A DNA stretch of 64,000 nucleotides from Prolixibacteraceae bacterium (GCA_003506435.1 DOAQ01000019.1:186001-250000); one strand, 5' to 3'. Shown: positions 1 through 9,353, counted from the first letter of the stretch. Numbers and translations are program-made. The notes: generated from the sequence alone by a model not told the origin.

Positions 1-1332
1 ATCATCACCATGGACGTAATTGCCATTGGTGGTATCGGCGACATCCCCGACTCGTTTTTACCTGCTGTTTCAACCAGGCTTAAAACTGAACTCCGGATTG
101 ATCATGTCCTCGTCAGTGCATCGCATAACCACCTGGATGGTTTCTTAAACGGAGGGAAAAAGATTACGGCAGATGTGGAAGGCAAAACTATATCGGCAGT
201 TAAAAAGGCCATGGCCAACCTGGAACCGGTAAAGATTGGAGCAGGAACAGGTTTTGAAAACCGTTTTGCCATGAACCGCCGCATCAGGCTAAAAGACGGA
301 AAGGTGTTCACCATCCGTCATGCCAACCCCAATATGCCCGATGATCAAATTGCCGGTCTGGGAGAAATTGACCCCGAAATCGGTATTCTGAAATTACAGC
401 GCAGGGATGGAACGATCAAAGCAGTTGTTTTTAATTATGCCTGCCATCCGTATACCGGCGTCCCGGACAAAGGCGTCACTGCCGAGTACCCCGGTTTTGC
501 TTCCCACCTGATTGAAGACCAACTGGGGTACCAGGCCATGGCCTTATTTATACAGGGCGCGGCAGGAGACATTACCGAAATCTTATATAAAGACACCAAC
601 CATCCGAGGAACTGTGAACCTTTTGGACAGATGCTTGGGCTTAGTACGCTGAAAGCCTTAAAAGAAATTGCTGTCGGCAAATCCGATCAATTATCAGTGG
701 TCAGTGAATCAATCAAATTACCTTTACGTACCGACATTCCCGTTTTGCTGGATACCTTGTTGCAGGAAGAAAAAAGACTGCTTGCTTCCCTTCGTTCAAC
801 CAGCCTAAATTTAAAAACTTTTATCCCTTTATACATTAAATACAACCTCTCTCCCGATTTTCCCTCTTATTATGCTGAACAGTATTTGCTTGAAAAAAAG
901 GCAGGGTTTTCAGGATTGGATAAAATGGATGAAGCCAATAAAAAGGATATAGATAAATATCTCCAAAATGTACTTGCTATGGAGAAGCTTACCCAAATAC
1001 AGGAAGACCGTCACCAGCTTTTACTCCGGCGGGACGAAATTGAACGGCTGGGAGGAGATCAAGTTTCTGCCCAAATTATAGTGCTGCGTATCGGAGATTT
1101 TATCCTTGCTTCATTCCCAGGGGAAGCATTTTCAGAGGTGGGATTGAAAATCAAGGAAAACTCCCCTTACCCCAACACCTTTGTTGCCGGTTATTCAAAT
1201 GGCTATCTGCATTATGCCCCCACTGAGAAGAGTTACAGGCAGGAAGGATATGAGGTTATGAATTGTATTCTTGCCCCGCAGTGGCAAAAAATATATCAGG
1301 AAAAAATCATGGAACTTATAAAACAATTGTAA
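1..1332 (+). CDS. Neutral/alkaline ceramidase-like hydrolase (5' partial)
   Basis: The frame is open from base 1, so the N-terminus lies outside the window; the ATG at 10 is an internal Met. The visible 443 residues resemble the catalytic domain of neutral/alkaline non-lysosomal ceramidase-like proteins. A SASHNHLDG segment and a YACHPYTG segment sit where the family has its zinc-binding histidines, and the C-terminal part has FPGEAFSE and AGYSNGYLHYAPTEKSY, matching the family's Glu and Tyr ligand regions. In Bacteroidota many such proteins are not true ceramidases, and the neighbours (LarA-like enzyme, sugar-acid MFS transporter) point to carbohydrate or hydroxy-acid metabolism rather than sphingolipid. 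The fold assignment is fairly sure, the substrate is unknown. The next gene starts 17 nt downstream, so an operon is likely. Confidence 0.75.
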   Translation: MITMDVIAIGGIGDIPDSFLPAVSTRLKTELRIDHVLVSASHNHLDGFLNGGKKITADVEGKTISAVKKAMANLEPVKIGAGTGFENRFAMNRRIRLKDGKVFTIRHANPNMPDDQIAGLGEIDPEIGILKLQRRDGTIKAVVFNYACHPYTGVPDKGVTAEYPGFASHLIEDQLGYQAMALFIQGAAGDITEILYKDTNHPRNCEPFGQMLGLSTLKALKEIAVGKSDQLSVVSESIKLPLRTDIPVLLDTLLQEEKRLLASLRSTSLNLKTFIPLYIKYNLSPDFPSYYAEQYLLEKKAGFSGLDKMDEANKKDIDKYLQNVLAMEKLTQIQEDRHQLLLRRDEIERLGGDQVSAQIIVLRIGDFILASFPGEAFSEVGLKIKENSPYPNTFVAGYSNGYLHYAPTEKSYRQEGYEVMNCILAPQWQKIYQEKIMELIKQL

Positions 1333-1349
1333 ACATCGAAAATAGCAAT

Positions 1350-2612
1350 ATGGAAATGAAAATACCTGTTCACTACGGTGAACAAACTATTGACCTGAGC
1401 ATTCCTCAGGAAAACCTGTGTTTTAACTTACACCGCAATGAATTCCGCCCGCCGGAAAGTGAAGTGGAAGAAATAAAAAAAGCAATACAACATCCCATCG
1501 GTACAAAACGGCTGGGTGAAATTGTCCCAAAAGATGCATCGGTTGTCATCCTGGCCGATGACCGCACAAGAGTTACCCCCCAGAAACTGATTATCCCGGT
1601 GATCCTGGAGGAACTGCACAGGGCCGGAGTAAAAAATGAACAGATCAAGCTCATTATTGCTTACGGGACACACCGTCCGATGACCGAAGAGGAGATAGAA
1701 GAACGGTTTGGCCGGGAACTGATGGATCAGATATCCATCCGGCATCACAATTGCCATCATAACCTGGTAGTTCACGGGGTAACCCGCCGGGGAACACGCA
1801 TTGTAGTCAACAAAGAGGTGATGGAAGCAGATTTCCGCATCGGCGTTGGCGGTGTATTGCCGCACCATCCGGTGGGATGGAGTGGCGGCGCCAAAATCTT
1901 TCTTCCCGGGGTAGCCGGGACAGAAACAGTGAATGCTATGCATCTTCTGGGGGCAACGGAACAGCAGCTTGGAAAAATACTGACACCCTGCCGCGAGGAA
2001 ATGGAAGATTTTGCAACTGAAGTAGGACTCCATTTTATCGTCAATGTGATCCAAACAGACAGCGGTGACCTGCTCAAAGCGGTTGCCGGGCATTTTATCG
2101 ATGCACACCGTGAAGCTGTGAAATGGGGAATGCATATATTTGGCGCAAAATTTTCAGAAAAGGCTGATATTACCATCAGCAGCGCCTACCCTTCCGATTA
2201 CGATTTTACCCAGGCCGACAAAGGTCTGTTCTCTGCCGAACTGGCCACAAAACAAGGAGGCGACATCATCCTTCTTTCGCCCTGCGATGAAGGCATTGCC
2301 CCCACCCATGGGGAAGAAATTGGCCGACTCGCCCGGTACGATGACCAAACTCTGTGGAAAATGCTTGAAGACAATGTTATCAAAGACCGCTTTGGAGCTT
2401 CAGAGTGCATGTACCTGAACCACATAAAACGCAATTTTAAAGCAACCTTAACCATGGATAGTGTGCTGACCAACATTCTGGGATTTCATCATTTGGATGT
2501 GAATAATGTGCAAAAATACCTCGAAACAAGGATCAGCCTGGATAAAAAGGTAAAAATCGGGATTCTTCATTACAGCAGCGAAGTACTTCCTGTACCGGCA
2601 TCTGAAAGTTAA
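1350..2612 (+). CDS. LarA-type nickel-pincer racemase/epimerase homologue
   Basis: A 420-residue protein of the lactate racemase LarA (DUF2088) family, close to the usual 420-430 residues. The residues that hold the nickel-pincer cofactor and act in catalysis in Lactobacillus LarA are kept with conserved spacing: His108 in GTHRP, His172/173 and Lys182 in PHHPVGWSGGAK (LarA His174 and Lys184), and His198 sixteen residues after the lysine (LarA His200). An active nickel enzyme acting on a 2-hydroxy acid or sugar acid is therefore plausible. The cofactor-making genes larB, larC and larE are not in this window. The start at 1350 (MEMKIPVHYG) is preferred because an upstream in-frame alternative at 1263 would overlap the previous gene by 70 nt. 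The MFS transporter 55 nt downstream is likely co-transcribed. Confidence 0.85.
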   Translation: MEMKIPVHYGEQTIDLSIPQENLCFNLHRNEFRPPESEVEEIKKAIQHPIGTKRLGEIVPKDASVVILADDRTRVTPQKLIIPVILEELHRAGVKNEQIKLIIAYGTHRPMTEEEIEERFGRELMDQISIRHHNCHHNLVVHGVTRRGTRIVVNKEVMEADFRIGVGGVLPHHPVGWSGGAKIFLPGVAGTETVNAMHLLGATEQQLGKILTPCREEMEDFATEVGLHFIVNVIQTDSGDLLKAVAGHFIDAHREAVKWGMHIFGAKFSEKADITISSAYPSDYDFTQADKGLFSAELATKQGGDIILLSPCDEGIAPTHGEEIGRLARYDDQTLWKMLEDNVIKDRFGASECMYLNHIKRNFKATLTMDSVLTNILGFHHLDVNNVQKYLETRISLDKKVKIGILHYSSEVLPVPASES

Positions 2613-2667
2613 AATTACCGGACGATGATAAAATTCAAAACGGTATAACCAAATAATAAACAACAGA

Positions 2668-3930
2668 ATGATAAAACCCAGAACAATTCCCTCTTTAAGA
2701 TGGTGGATAGCCGGCCTGCTTTTTCTTTCTACCGTTTTGAATTACATCGACCGGCAAACACTTTCTGTACTGGCACCTTTTCTCAAAAGCGATTACCAGT
2801 GGACCAATGCCGATTTTGCGCTTATTGTGATTTCGTTTCGTATCGCCAATGCGATTGGTCAGAGTGCTGGTGGTCGGCTGATTGACCGCATCGGTACACG
2901 CAACGGGCTATCGCTTACTGTTCTCTGGTATTCAATTGCAGCCATGATGACTTCGTTTGCAACCGGATTAAAAAGTTTTTGTACGTTTCGTTTTTTCCTG
3001 GGAGCAGGGGAAGCCGCCAACTGGCCGGGGGCAACAAAGGCTGTATCCGAATGGTTCCCAAAACGCGAACGCGGTCTGGCGGTTGCGCTGTTTGAAAGCG
3101 GTGGTTGTATTGGAGCAGCCATTGCACCATTCCTGGTGGTATGGCTTTATCATACCTTTGGAGGATGGAGATACGCCTTTGTGATCACGGGATCACTGGG
3201 TTTTTTATGGCTGGTCCTTTGGCGTTTGCTTTATCACCGGCCTGAGAACCATCCGCGAATCAGTGAATTGGAGCGGGATATAATTCTGAAAGACAGGGAG
3301 GACAATGAGGAGGATTCTTCAAAATCTTCCGTCACAGGCTGGCTGCAACTGCTCCGGTTACGCAAAACATGGGGAGTGATTTTCGGGCGGGCACTCATCG
3401 ATCCGGTCTGGTTTTTCGTCGCCGACTGGTTCGTTATCTATTTGGTGAGTAAAGACATTAACCTGGAAGAAGGCCTGTTGGTTTTCTGGATCCCGTTTGT
3501 TGCCGCCGACCTGGGTAATTTTTTCGGAGGAGGCATCTCAAGCTGGCTGATTCATCGTGGCTGGTCTGTCGTCTGTGCCCGTAAAGCCGTGGTTGTTTTT
3601 GGCGGACTGGGAATGTTTGTCCTGGCTGGCGCTGCATTCACCTCAAGCCCGTTCGCACTGGCTGCTATCTTTGGATTCTCCATGTTTGCATACGCTTCAT
3701 TTTCGACGATGGTACTGACCCTGCCCTCCGACCTTTTTCAAAGCAAATCGGTCGCAACAGTGAGTGGCTTGTCTGGTACCGCCGCCCAGATAGGCACTAT
3801 TTTATGTACATTCATGATAGGTTATATTTCTGATCACTATTCATTTACGCCTATTCTGATTGTGGCCAGCATTATCCCGGTTATCGCCGTAGTCATGGTA
3901 CTTACTTTGATACGAACCGTCAGAAGTTAA
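2668..3930 (+). CDS. MFS transporter, ACS (anion:cation symporter) type
   Basis: A 420-residue inner-membrane protein with about twelve hydrophobic helices. After the first helix it reads NYIDRQTLSVLAPFL, typical of the hexuronate/sugar-acid (ExuT-like, ACS) branch of the major facilitator superfamily, and the loop between helices 2 and 3 has GGRLIDRIGTRNG, the MFS signature. RFFLGAGEAANWPGATKAVS is also characteristic of the hexuronate branch. It lies 55 nt after the LarA-like gene in the same direction, which suggests uptake of the acid that enzyme epimerises. The exact substrate cannot be read from the sequence. Confidence 0.85.
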   Translation: MIKPRTIPSLRWWIAGLLFLSTVLNYIDRQTLSVLAPFLKSDYQWTNADFALIVISFRIANAIGQSAGGRLIDRIGTRNGLSLTVLWYSIAAMMTSFATGLKSFCTFRFFLGAGEAANWPGATKAVSEWFPKRERGLAVALFESGGCIGAAIAPFLVVWLYHTFGGWRYAFVITGSLGFLWLVLWRLLYHRPENHPRISELERDIILKDREDNEEDSSKSSVTGWLQLLRLRKTWGVIFGRALIDPVWFFVADWFVIYLVSKDINLEEGLLVFWIPFVAADLGNFFGGGISSWLIHRGWSVVCARKAVVVFGGLGMFVLAGAAFTSSPFALAAIFGFSMFAYASFSTMVLTLPSDLFQSKSVATVSGLSGTAAQIGTILCTFMIGYISDHYSFTPILIVASIIPVIAVVMVLTLIRTVRS

Positions 3931-3998
3931 CGATCGGGCCATCCACGAACCGCACAATTAGAAGTTTTGTTGTATCTTCCCGCCGCGGAAGAATTTAA

Positions 3999-4940
3999 AT
4001 GGCAATGGCGAAATTCATTCAGTTTCTGGATAAATATTTTGGTGTGTTTTTAATTACAGGATTAATTATGGGATTAATTAATCCCTTTTACAGCAGTATT
4101 TTAATGCCGATGCTTAAACCATTTTTAATGGTCACGTTATTCCTGGTATTTTTAAAAACAGATGTTGCCCTGGTATTTCAAAAAATGAAGAATTACAGGC
4201 AGGTAATATTCTTCACGTTCATATATATGATAGCTATACCCGTCTTGTTTTTCCTTGCAATTCAACCATTCAACCGGGAACTTGCTGTCGGTATTTTACT
4301 TCTTACAGCCATGCCTGCCGGAACTGCTTCTCCTGCATTGACAGATATTGCAAAGGGAAATACGGCGCTGTCGACAAGTATCGTGATCATCACTTCAGTC
4401 ATAGCTCCGGTTACTGTTCCTTTGTTATTCTGGGGGTTAATGATCGGCGACCTTTCTGTAAATTCATGGTTTATTTTCAGAGATCTTGCATTGCTCATTT
4501 TTTTACCAATGGCTGCTTCACAATTGATTAAAAGATATTTCCCGGGCATAATCATAAAAAGCAGTCATTTATTCACTTCCATCAACGTGCTTCTGCTGGC
4601 AGTCATGGTTTATGCGATTATTGGTTCACAGCGGGACACTATTTTAAACAATCCCGTAAAAATTCTTTGGCAAACCGGACTTTTGTACATCGTGTTTATT
4701 CTGCTCCATCTTATTGGTTTTTTCATGGGTTACAAGGAAGACAGAAAAGGAAAAATAGCTACGGCAATCGGAGCGGCATATATGAACAATGCCATGGCCA
4801 TCGTACTGGCAGCCATCTATTTTAGCCCTTCCATTCTTGTTTTAATGGTCCTTTCAGAAATTCCATGGAACACCATGCTGGTTCCCTTCCGGAAAATAAT
4901 GAATACAAGTATCTTTCCACGCAACTTCTCGAATCGATAG
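3999..4940 (+). CDS. BASS-family (bile acid:sodium symporter-like) transporter
   Basis: A 313-residue, strongly hydrophobic protein with about nine membrane segments. The arrangement around AMPAGTASPALTDIAKGN and VIAPVTVPLLFWGL resembles the crossover region of the bile acid:sodium symporter/arsenite permease (BASS/ACR3) superfamily. Its substrate in bacteria is usually an organic anion and cannot be deduced here. The GAAYMNNAMAIVLAAIYF segment matches the second conserved family motif. The start is the ATG at 3999, with a second in-frame Met two codons later. The two-component system begins 50 nt downstream on the same strand, so co-regulation is possible. Confidence 0.7.
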   Translation: MAMAKFIQFLDKYFGVFLITGLIMGLINPFYSSILMPMLKPFLMVTLFLVFLKTDVALVFQKMKNYRQVIFFTFIYMIAIPVLFFLAIQPFNRELAVGILLLTAMPAGTASPALTDIAKGNTALSTSIVIITSVIAPVTVPLLFWGLMIGDLSVNSWFIFRDLALLIFLPMAASQLIKRYFPGIIIKSSHLFTSINVLLLAVMVYAIIGSQRDTILNNPVKILWQTGLLYIVFILLHLIGFFMGYKEDRKGKIATAIGAAYMNNAMAIVLAAIYFSPSILVLMVLSEIPWNTMLVPFRKIMNTSIFPRNFSNR

Positions 4941-4990
4941 AAAATGAGACTGAAGATTGTACCTTTGTACCGGCTTTAAAACTACCAATT

Positions 4991-5950
4991 ATGATTCTTC
5001 AGGCGCTTTTAGTAATTTCCATTATACTGCAACTTTTTGCAGTGGGCGTAGCCATCAAACTCACCAAGGTAACCAAATACAACTTCGCGTGGATTCTGCT
5101 GACCGTCGGGTTCGTATTCATGGCTGTCAGCCGTCTGGTGGAGTTCCTCCCCTACATCAGCGATTTTGTGCCACAGGACTTCCGCGAAGTATTCATCTGG
5201 ATCGGGGTTACCACTTCTTTGTGTTTTGCTATCGGAGTTTTTCTTATCCAGAAAATTTTCAAATACATAAAACGAGTGGAAGACTCGCGCCGGCTAACAG
5301 AAAAAATGTTTCTGAATGCCATTATCCAGACCGAAGAAAAAGAGAGAAAACGCTTTGCAAAAGACCTGCACGATGGCCTCGGACCGCTGCTTTCGACCGT
5401 TAAAATGTCGGTCTCGGCACTGTCCCAACTCGAACACGATTCATCTTCAAAAGAAATTGTAGATAATACAGAACTGGTAATCAACGAAGCCATCAAAAGC
5501 CTGAAGGAAATATCGAATAACCTGAGTCCGCACGTACTCGATAATTTTGGACTATTGCGCGCCATCACCAACTTCAGTAATAAAATAAACGCTGCGAAGG
5601 CAGTACATATCGAAATTGATTCGAACCTGAAAGACGACCGGTTCGACAGCAACGTGGAAGTAGTTTTGTACCGGGTTCTTTGTGAGCTGATTAACAACAC
5701 AATAAAGCATGCACACGCGAAAAATATCCGCATAAATTTGAATAAAGAAGAAAATTATATTACCATTGTTTACAAGGATGACGGGCACGGGTTCGACGTA
5801 AAACGGATAACCGACCATCCTTCCGGCTCCGGAATGGGCATGTCGAATGTTTTCTCCCGTATCAGTTCGCTGAAAGGAGAAATATCGGTTGAAAGCGAAA
5901 AGCAAAAAGGTACATTGGCATACATTAAAGTGAAAATTGAAAATGAGTGA
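4991..5950 (+). CDS. Membrane sensor histidine kinase (HisKA_3/NarX-LiaS type)
   Basis: A 319-residue kinase. Three hydrophobic segments at about 1-23, 32-50 and 67-90 are followed by a short linker and a HisKA_3 dimerisation domain with phospho-acceptor His127 in KDLHDGLGPLLSTVKM. The catalytic domain has the N-box (ELINNTIKHAHA), the DDGHGFD G1 box and GMGMSNVFSRI. There is almost no periplasmic domain, so it may sense a membrane signal or a partner. The ATG at 4991 is chosen; an earlier in-frame start at 4865 would overlap the transporter by 76 nt and add an unlikely N-terminus. Its end overlaps the response regulator start by 8 nt (ATGAGTGA), indicating translational coupling. Confidence 0.88.
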   Translation: MILQALLVISIILQLFAVGVAIKLTKVTKYNFAWILLTVGFVFMAVSRLVEFLPYISDFVPQDFREVFIWIGVTTSLCFAIGVFLIQKIFKYIKRVEDSRRLTEKMFLNAIIQTEEKERKRFAKDLHDGLGPLLSTVKMSVSALSQLEHDSSSKEIVDNTELVINEAIKSLKEISNNLSPHVLDNFGLLRAITNFSNKINAAKAVHIEIDSNLKDDRFDSNVEVVLYRVLCELINNTIKHAHAKNIRINLNKEENYITIVYKDDGHGFDVKRITDHPSGSGMGMSNVFSRISSLKGEISVESEKQKGTLAYIKVKIENE

Positions 5951-6596
5951 ACGAACCTACCGCAAAATAATCATAGCTGACGATCATACCCTGTTCCGCA
6001 ACGGGCTTAAAATTCTTTTAAATAACCTGAAAGATTACCGTGTTGTTGCCGAAGCATCGAACGGGAAAGAGTTTCTCGACGTATTGGAAACCATCCAGCC
6101 CGATCTGGTTTTACTCGATATTGAAATGCCGGTAATGGATGGCATTGAAGCTGCCGAAATTGCTCTTCGAAAATTTCCCGCATTGAAAATTATTACCTTG
6201 TCGATGTACGGTGAAGAAGATTACTATTATCAAATGGTAAATGCCGGAGTGAAAGGTTTTGTACTGAAGAACTCGGATATAAAAGAAGTAAAAGCCGCGC
6301 TGGAAACGGTATTCGACGGAGGAAGCTATTTTTCATCGGAATTATTGGAAAACCTGGTCAACAACCTGAAAACCATAAAAAAAGACAAAGAATCGCACAC
6401 CGAGCTTTCGGAACGCGAAATGGAAATACTTGTACTCATTTGCCAGGGCTACTCAAACCAGGAAATTGCCGATCAGCTTTTTATCAGCAAAAGAACGGTG
6501 GATAAACATCGCGCCAACATTCTCGAAAAAAGTGAAAGCAAAAATACAGCCCAGTTAGTGGTATATGCCATTAAAAACCGGTTAGTCGAATTGTAA
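5943..6596 (+). CDS. NarL/FixJ-family response regulator
   Basis: A 217-residue two-domain regulator. The receiver domain (about 8-125) has acidic residues Asp13/Asp14 (IIADDH), phospho-acceptor Asp59 (LVLLDIEMPVMDG) and the switch lysine in GFVLKNSDI. The C-terminal LuxR-type helix-turn-helix (about 150-215) reads ELSEREMEILVLICQGYSNQ and then FISKRTVDKHRANI. It is encoded directly after, and overlaps, the histidine kinase, so it is the cognate partner. The ATG at 5943 is preferred to an in-frame TTG at 5937. The stop codon ends one base before the stop of the convergent SIS gene. Target genes are unknown. Confidence 0.92.
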   Translation: MSERTYRKIIIADDHTLFRNGLKILLNNLKDYRVVAEASNGKEFLDVLETIQPDLVLLDIEMPVMDGIEAAEIALRKFPALKIITLSMYGEEDYYYQMVNAGVKGFVLKNSDIKEVKAALETVFDGGSYFSSELLENLVNNLKTIKKDKESHTELSEREMEILVLICQGYSNQEIADQLFISKRTVDKHRANILEKSESKNTAQLVVYAIKNRLVEL

Positions 6597-7508
6597 TTAC
6601 TCCGAAGTTATTTTGTCGCCAACAATGAAATCATCTCTGGATTTCATTTTATCGACAATATAAACAGCCATATAAAAAAACGGAAGGATCATACTGAACG
6701 GGCTTAATTCCTCGCTCAATTCGTCTTCATTCATTTCGAAAAAACTGGCTCCGGCATTTTCAATCGTTTTTATCAGGGCTTTGGTCCGCTCGTAATATTT
6801 TCCTGAAGGGTTCAGCACAATTACAAACGAGTTGGATGCAGCTTCTTTCAATCCATAATTATATTGTGTGGCAGGAAGCCCGATGAACGGGAGTTTCGTG
6901 GTTTCAGTCAACATCTGCGCAGCCTGATGAACCGTTCCGATATTAGGTCCGTTACCAATAATATAGAAACCTCTGTACCTCTTCTTTCTCAACTTTTTCA
7001 ACACCATATTTCCCATAGTTTCGCCCAACTCCTTGAAATAATTGAAGCGATTATGGATGGTTTCGAGGGCTGGCGCCGGGTTGATCCCGTGCCCCAAATA
7101 AAGTACCACTAAAGTATTGATGAATGTTTTAGTTGATGAATGTTCTTCCGTTCCGGCATGCAAATAAATTATTTTCCTTGCATTTTCCAACTTAGCAAGT
7201 TTGCTGTCGTCGGAATTTACAATACCACAAAACGATTTGAATCGCTTTGCACAGGTAAGTGTTTCGAGACTTTCACCTGACTGTGAAATAACAACTGCAT
7301 CTTCAAAATCAGATTCTTCTTCATGGCATAAACAATACTCTGAAGCAATTTCAACAGCAATATTTATCCCTAAATATTTGATTACTTCGGCAGCAAAATA
7401 CGAAGCGCCCATGCCAATATATGGCACTTTTTCCGGTAAGATCAACCCCTTGTTTTTATCAAAACAAAGTTTAGCCCGATAAGGGATTTCAAGAATTTCC
7501 GTTTCCAC
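6597..7508 (-). CDS. Double-SIS domain phosphosugar-binding protein
   Basis: A 303-residue protein with two SIS (sugar isomerase) domains, roughly 20-150 and 165-290, like the isomerase half of GlmS without the glutaminase, or like AgaS/FrlB deaminases-deglycases. The phosphosugar-binding Ser-rich loop is seen in VISQSGESLETL, and the second domain has IIGNGPNIGTVHQAAQML. It probably isomerises or deglycates an amino-sugar phosphate. The start appears to be GTG at 7508, since the nearby ATG is out of frame and closes quickly. The fructosamine kinase lies 57 nt upstream in the same direction, a suggestive partner. The gene ends back to back with the response regulator, with no spacer. Confidence 0.75.
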   Translation of the reverse strand: METEILEIPYRAKLCFDKNKGLILPEKVPYIGMGASYFAAEVIKYLGINIAVEIASEYCLCHEEESDFEDAVVISQSGESLETLTCAKRFKSFCGIVNSDDSKLAKLENARKIIYLHAGTEEHSSTKTFINTLVVLYLGHGINPAPALETIHNRFNYFKELGETMGNMVLKKLRKKRYRGFYIIGNGPNIGTVHQAAQMLTETTKLPFIGLPATQYNYGLKEAASNSFVIVLNPSGKYYERTKALIKTIENAGASFFEMNEDELSEELSPFSMILPFFYMAVYIVDKMKSRDDFIVGDKITSE

Positions 7509-7565
7509 CCATTTAATTTTTCCCGATACAATTTACGAATATTTTTAAAAAGCAGGTACTGCCTT

Positions 7566-8462
7566 TTAAATAAACTGCAATGCAATTTGGGTTGCCTGGT
7601 TTAAATAGGAACCGCCAAACAGATAATAGTGGTTTAAAATATGATAAAGCTGATAAATTTTGTTGCGATCTTCCCAACCGTCGGGCAACGGATACATTTC
7701 CCGGTATGCAGCCCATACACGGGACGGGAACCCGCCAAACAGCGCCATGATTGAAAGTTCCATCTCGCGGTCGGCATAATACGTTGCCGGATCGATCAAA
7801 GCCGGACCATTGGCGGTATACATGTAATTGCCCGACCACAAATCTCCGTGAATAAGCGATGGCATTGTTTCGTGCAATAAAATTTCAGGAAGTCGATCGA
7901 TCAATTTTCCGTACATATCCATTTCTCCGGAAGATATTCCCCGCGAACCTTTGATCAGGCCCAGCAAATACCCAATACGTTGCTTGCCGAAAAATTCGAT
8001 CCAATTTACATTCCACATATTGTCCTGTACTGTCAAACCACAATAGTTATCATGATGAAAACCGAATTGCAAGGCAGTTTTTTGGTGCATGACAGCCAGC
8101 CCGCGACCGAGTTTTTCGTCCTGTTCTGAAGTACCGCCGGAGGATTGAAGATATTCCATCAACAACAAACCGGGCAACTCGTCCATCTCCTTTGCCCAGA
8201 TAACTTTAGGAATGATCAGGTACGGATTTTCAACCGAATACATTTCCTGCAAACCGGCAGCTTCTTTCAAAAACATATCGCCGGGACATGATGAATTCCA
8301 TTTCAGGAAAAAATTACCCTCGCTGCATTTCAGCAAAACCGTATTATTGATGCAACCTCCGCCAACATACTGTTTCCTTTCCAAAGTAACTTTCTGCCCG
8401 TACTTGTCCGATAATTTTGCAAGACACAGTTGTATGATTAATTCTTCTGTATTTTGGTTCAT
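7566..8462 (-). CDS. Fructosamine kinase family protein
   Basis: A 298-residue cytoplasmic kinase of the fructosamine-3-kinase/ribulosamine kinase family (protein kinase-like fold). Residues 205-207 HGD in LIHGDLWSGNYMY form the catalytic loop and the downstream ALIDPATYYADREMELSIM carries the metal-binding Asp (Asp224). GGGCINNTVLLK near the N-terminus is the typical ATP-loop region, and FFLKW holds the ATP lysine. Known members phosphorylate ketoamines on glycated proteins or small molecules, which triggers their breakdown. The ATG at 8462 is chosen; a 25-codon upstream extension is of atypical composition. The adjacent SIS-domain gene may handle a related sugar phosphate. Confidence 0.88.
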   Translation of the reverse strand: MNQNTEELIIQLCLAKLSDKYGQKVTLERKQYVGGGCINNTVLLKCSEGNFFLKWNSSCPGDMFLKEAAGLQEMYSVENPYLIIPKVIWAKEMDELPGLLLMEYLQSSGGTSEQDEKLGRGLAVMHQKTALQFGFHHDNYCGLTVQDNMWNVNWIEFFGKQRIGYLLGLIKGSRGISSGEMDMYGKLIDRLPEILLHETMPSLIHGDLWSGNYMYTANGPALIDPATYYADREMELSIMALFGGFPSRVWAAYREMYPLPDGWEDRNKIYQLYHILNHYYLFGGSYLNQATQIALQFI

Positions 8463-8546
8463 AACTTTTATTTCACGAAAGAACCAGTTTACGTATACCG
8501 ATTTTTCAGACAGAAAAACACAAGAAAACTCCAGCAATTATTCTTG

Positions 8547-9353
8547 TTAAAAACATTGAACGATCTGTCTGATTTTCAACAGTTTCGTTAGCAAATCTTC
8601 CAGCAAATCGAGCCGCAGCATGTTGGCGCCATCCGATTTGGCAACGGCCGGGTTCGGGTGGGTTTCAATGAAAATACCATCCACACCAACTGCAATGCCC
8701 GCTTTGGCAATGGTCTCAATCAGTTCAGGCTTTCCACCGGTAACCCCGCTGCTTTGATTCGGTTGCTGCAACGAGTGGGTTATATCCAGAATCACCGGGC
8801 AATTGTTCTTCTGCATTTCCGGAATTCCGCGGTAATCAACAATCAAATCCTGATAGCCAAAAGTTGTTCCGCGTTCGGTGAGCATCACCTTGTTATTGCC
8901 GCTGTCGCGCACTTTATTCACAGCAAATTGCATAGAATCGGCAGCCAAAAACTGTCCCTTTTTTATATTGACCACTTTCCCGGTTTTTGCCGCCGCCACC
9001 AGCAAATCGGTCTGGCGACAAAGGAAAGCCGGAATCTGGAGCACATCGACATATTCGGCGGCCATCGCGGCTTCTTCTGCGGAATGAATATCGGTCACCA
9101 CGGGGATATTGAATGTGTCGCCTACTCTTTTCAGAATACGCAGGGCTTTTTCGTCGCCAATGCCCGAAAACGAATCGATGCGCGAACGATTGGCTTTCCG
9201 GTATGAACCTTTAAAAACAAAAGGAATATGCAAACGATCGGTTATTTCAAGAATTTTTGCGGCAATTTCGAGAGCCATTTCCTCTCCTTCAATCACGCAC
9301 GGACCGGCAAGCAACAAAAAGTTCTCGCCCTCATATTTTAGTTTTGGAATCAT
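8547..9353 (-). CDS. kdsA: 3-deoxy-8-phosphooctulonate (KDO-8-P) synthase
   Basis: A 268-residue enzyme condensing arabinose-5-phosphate with phosphoenolpyruvate to KDO-8-phosphate for the lipopolysaccharide inner core. Diagnostic segments are seen throughout: LLLAGPCVIEGEEMALEIA, KGSYRKANRSRIDSFSG, GQFLAADSMQFAVNKV, LTERGTTFGYQDL and DITHSLQQPNQSSGV. A Cys is absent and Asn is present in the KKANRS-like segment, as in metal-independent members, but this is only a rough reading. The start at 9353 (MIPKLKYEGENF) gives the usual length. An upstream in-frame start at 9443 adds a 30-residue tail not typical of the family. Confidence 0.95.
   Translation of the reverse strand: MIPKLKYEGENFLLLAGPCVIEGEEMALEIAAKILEITDRLHIPFVFKGSYRKANRSRIDSFSGIGDEKALRILKRVGDTFNIPVVTDIHSAEEAAMAAEYVDVLQIPAFLCRQTDLLVAAAKTGKVVNIKKGQFLAADSMQFAVNKVRDSGNNKVMLTERGTTFGYQDLIVDYRGIPEMQKNNCPVILDITHSLQQPNQSSGVTGGKPELIETIAKAGIAVGVDGIFIETHPNPAVAKSDGANMLRLDLLEDLLTKLLKIRQIVQCF

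Noticed and set aside
1263..1349. Upstream extension of the LarA-like protein
   Set aside because: It would overlap the preceding gene by 70 nt and gives a tail not typical of the family.
1428..2135. 235-residue frame on the minus strand of the LarA-like gene
   Set aside because: It is antisense to a well supported gene and has no protein-like features.
8658..9206. 182-residue frame antisense to kdsA
   Set aside because: A shadow of a highly conserved gene.
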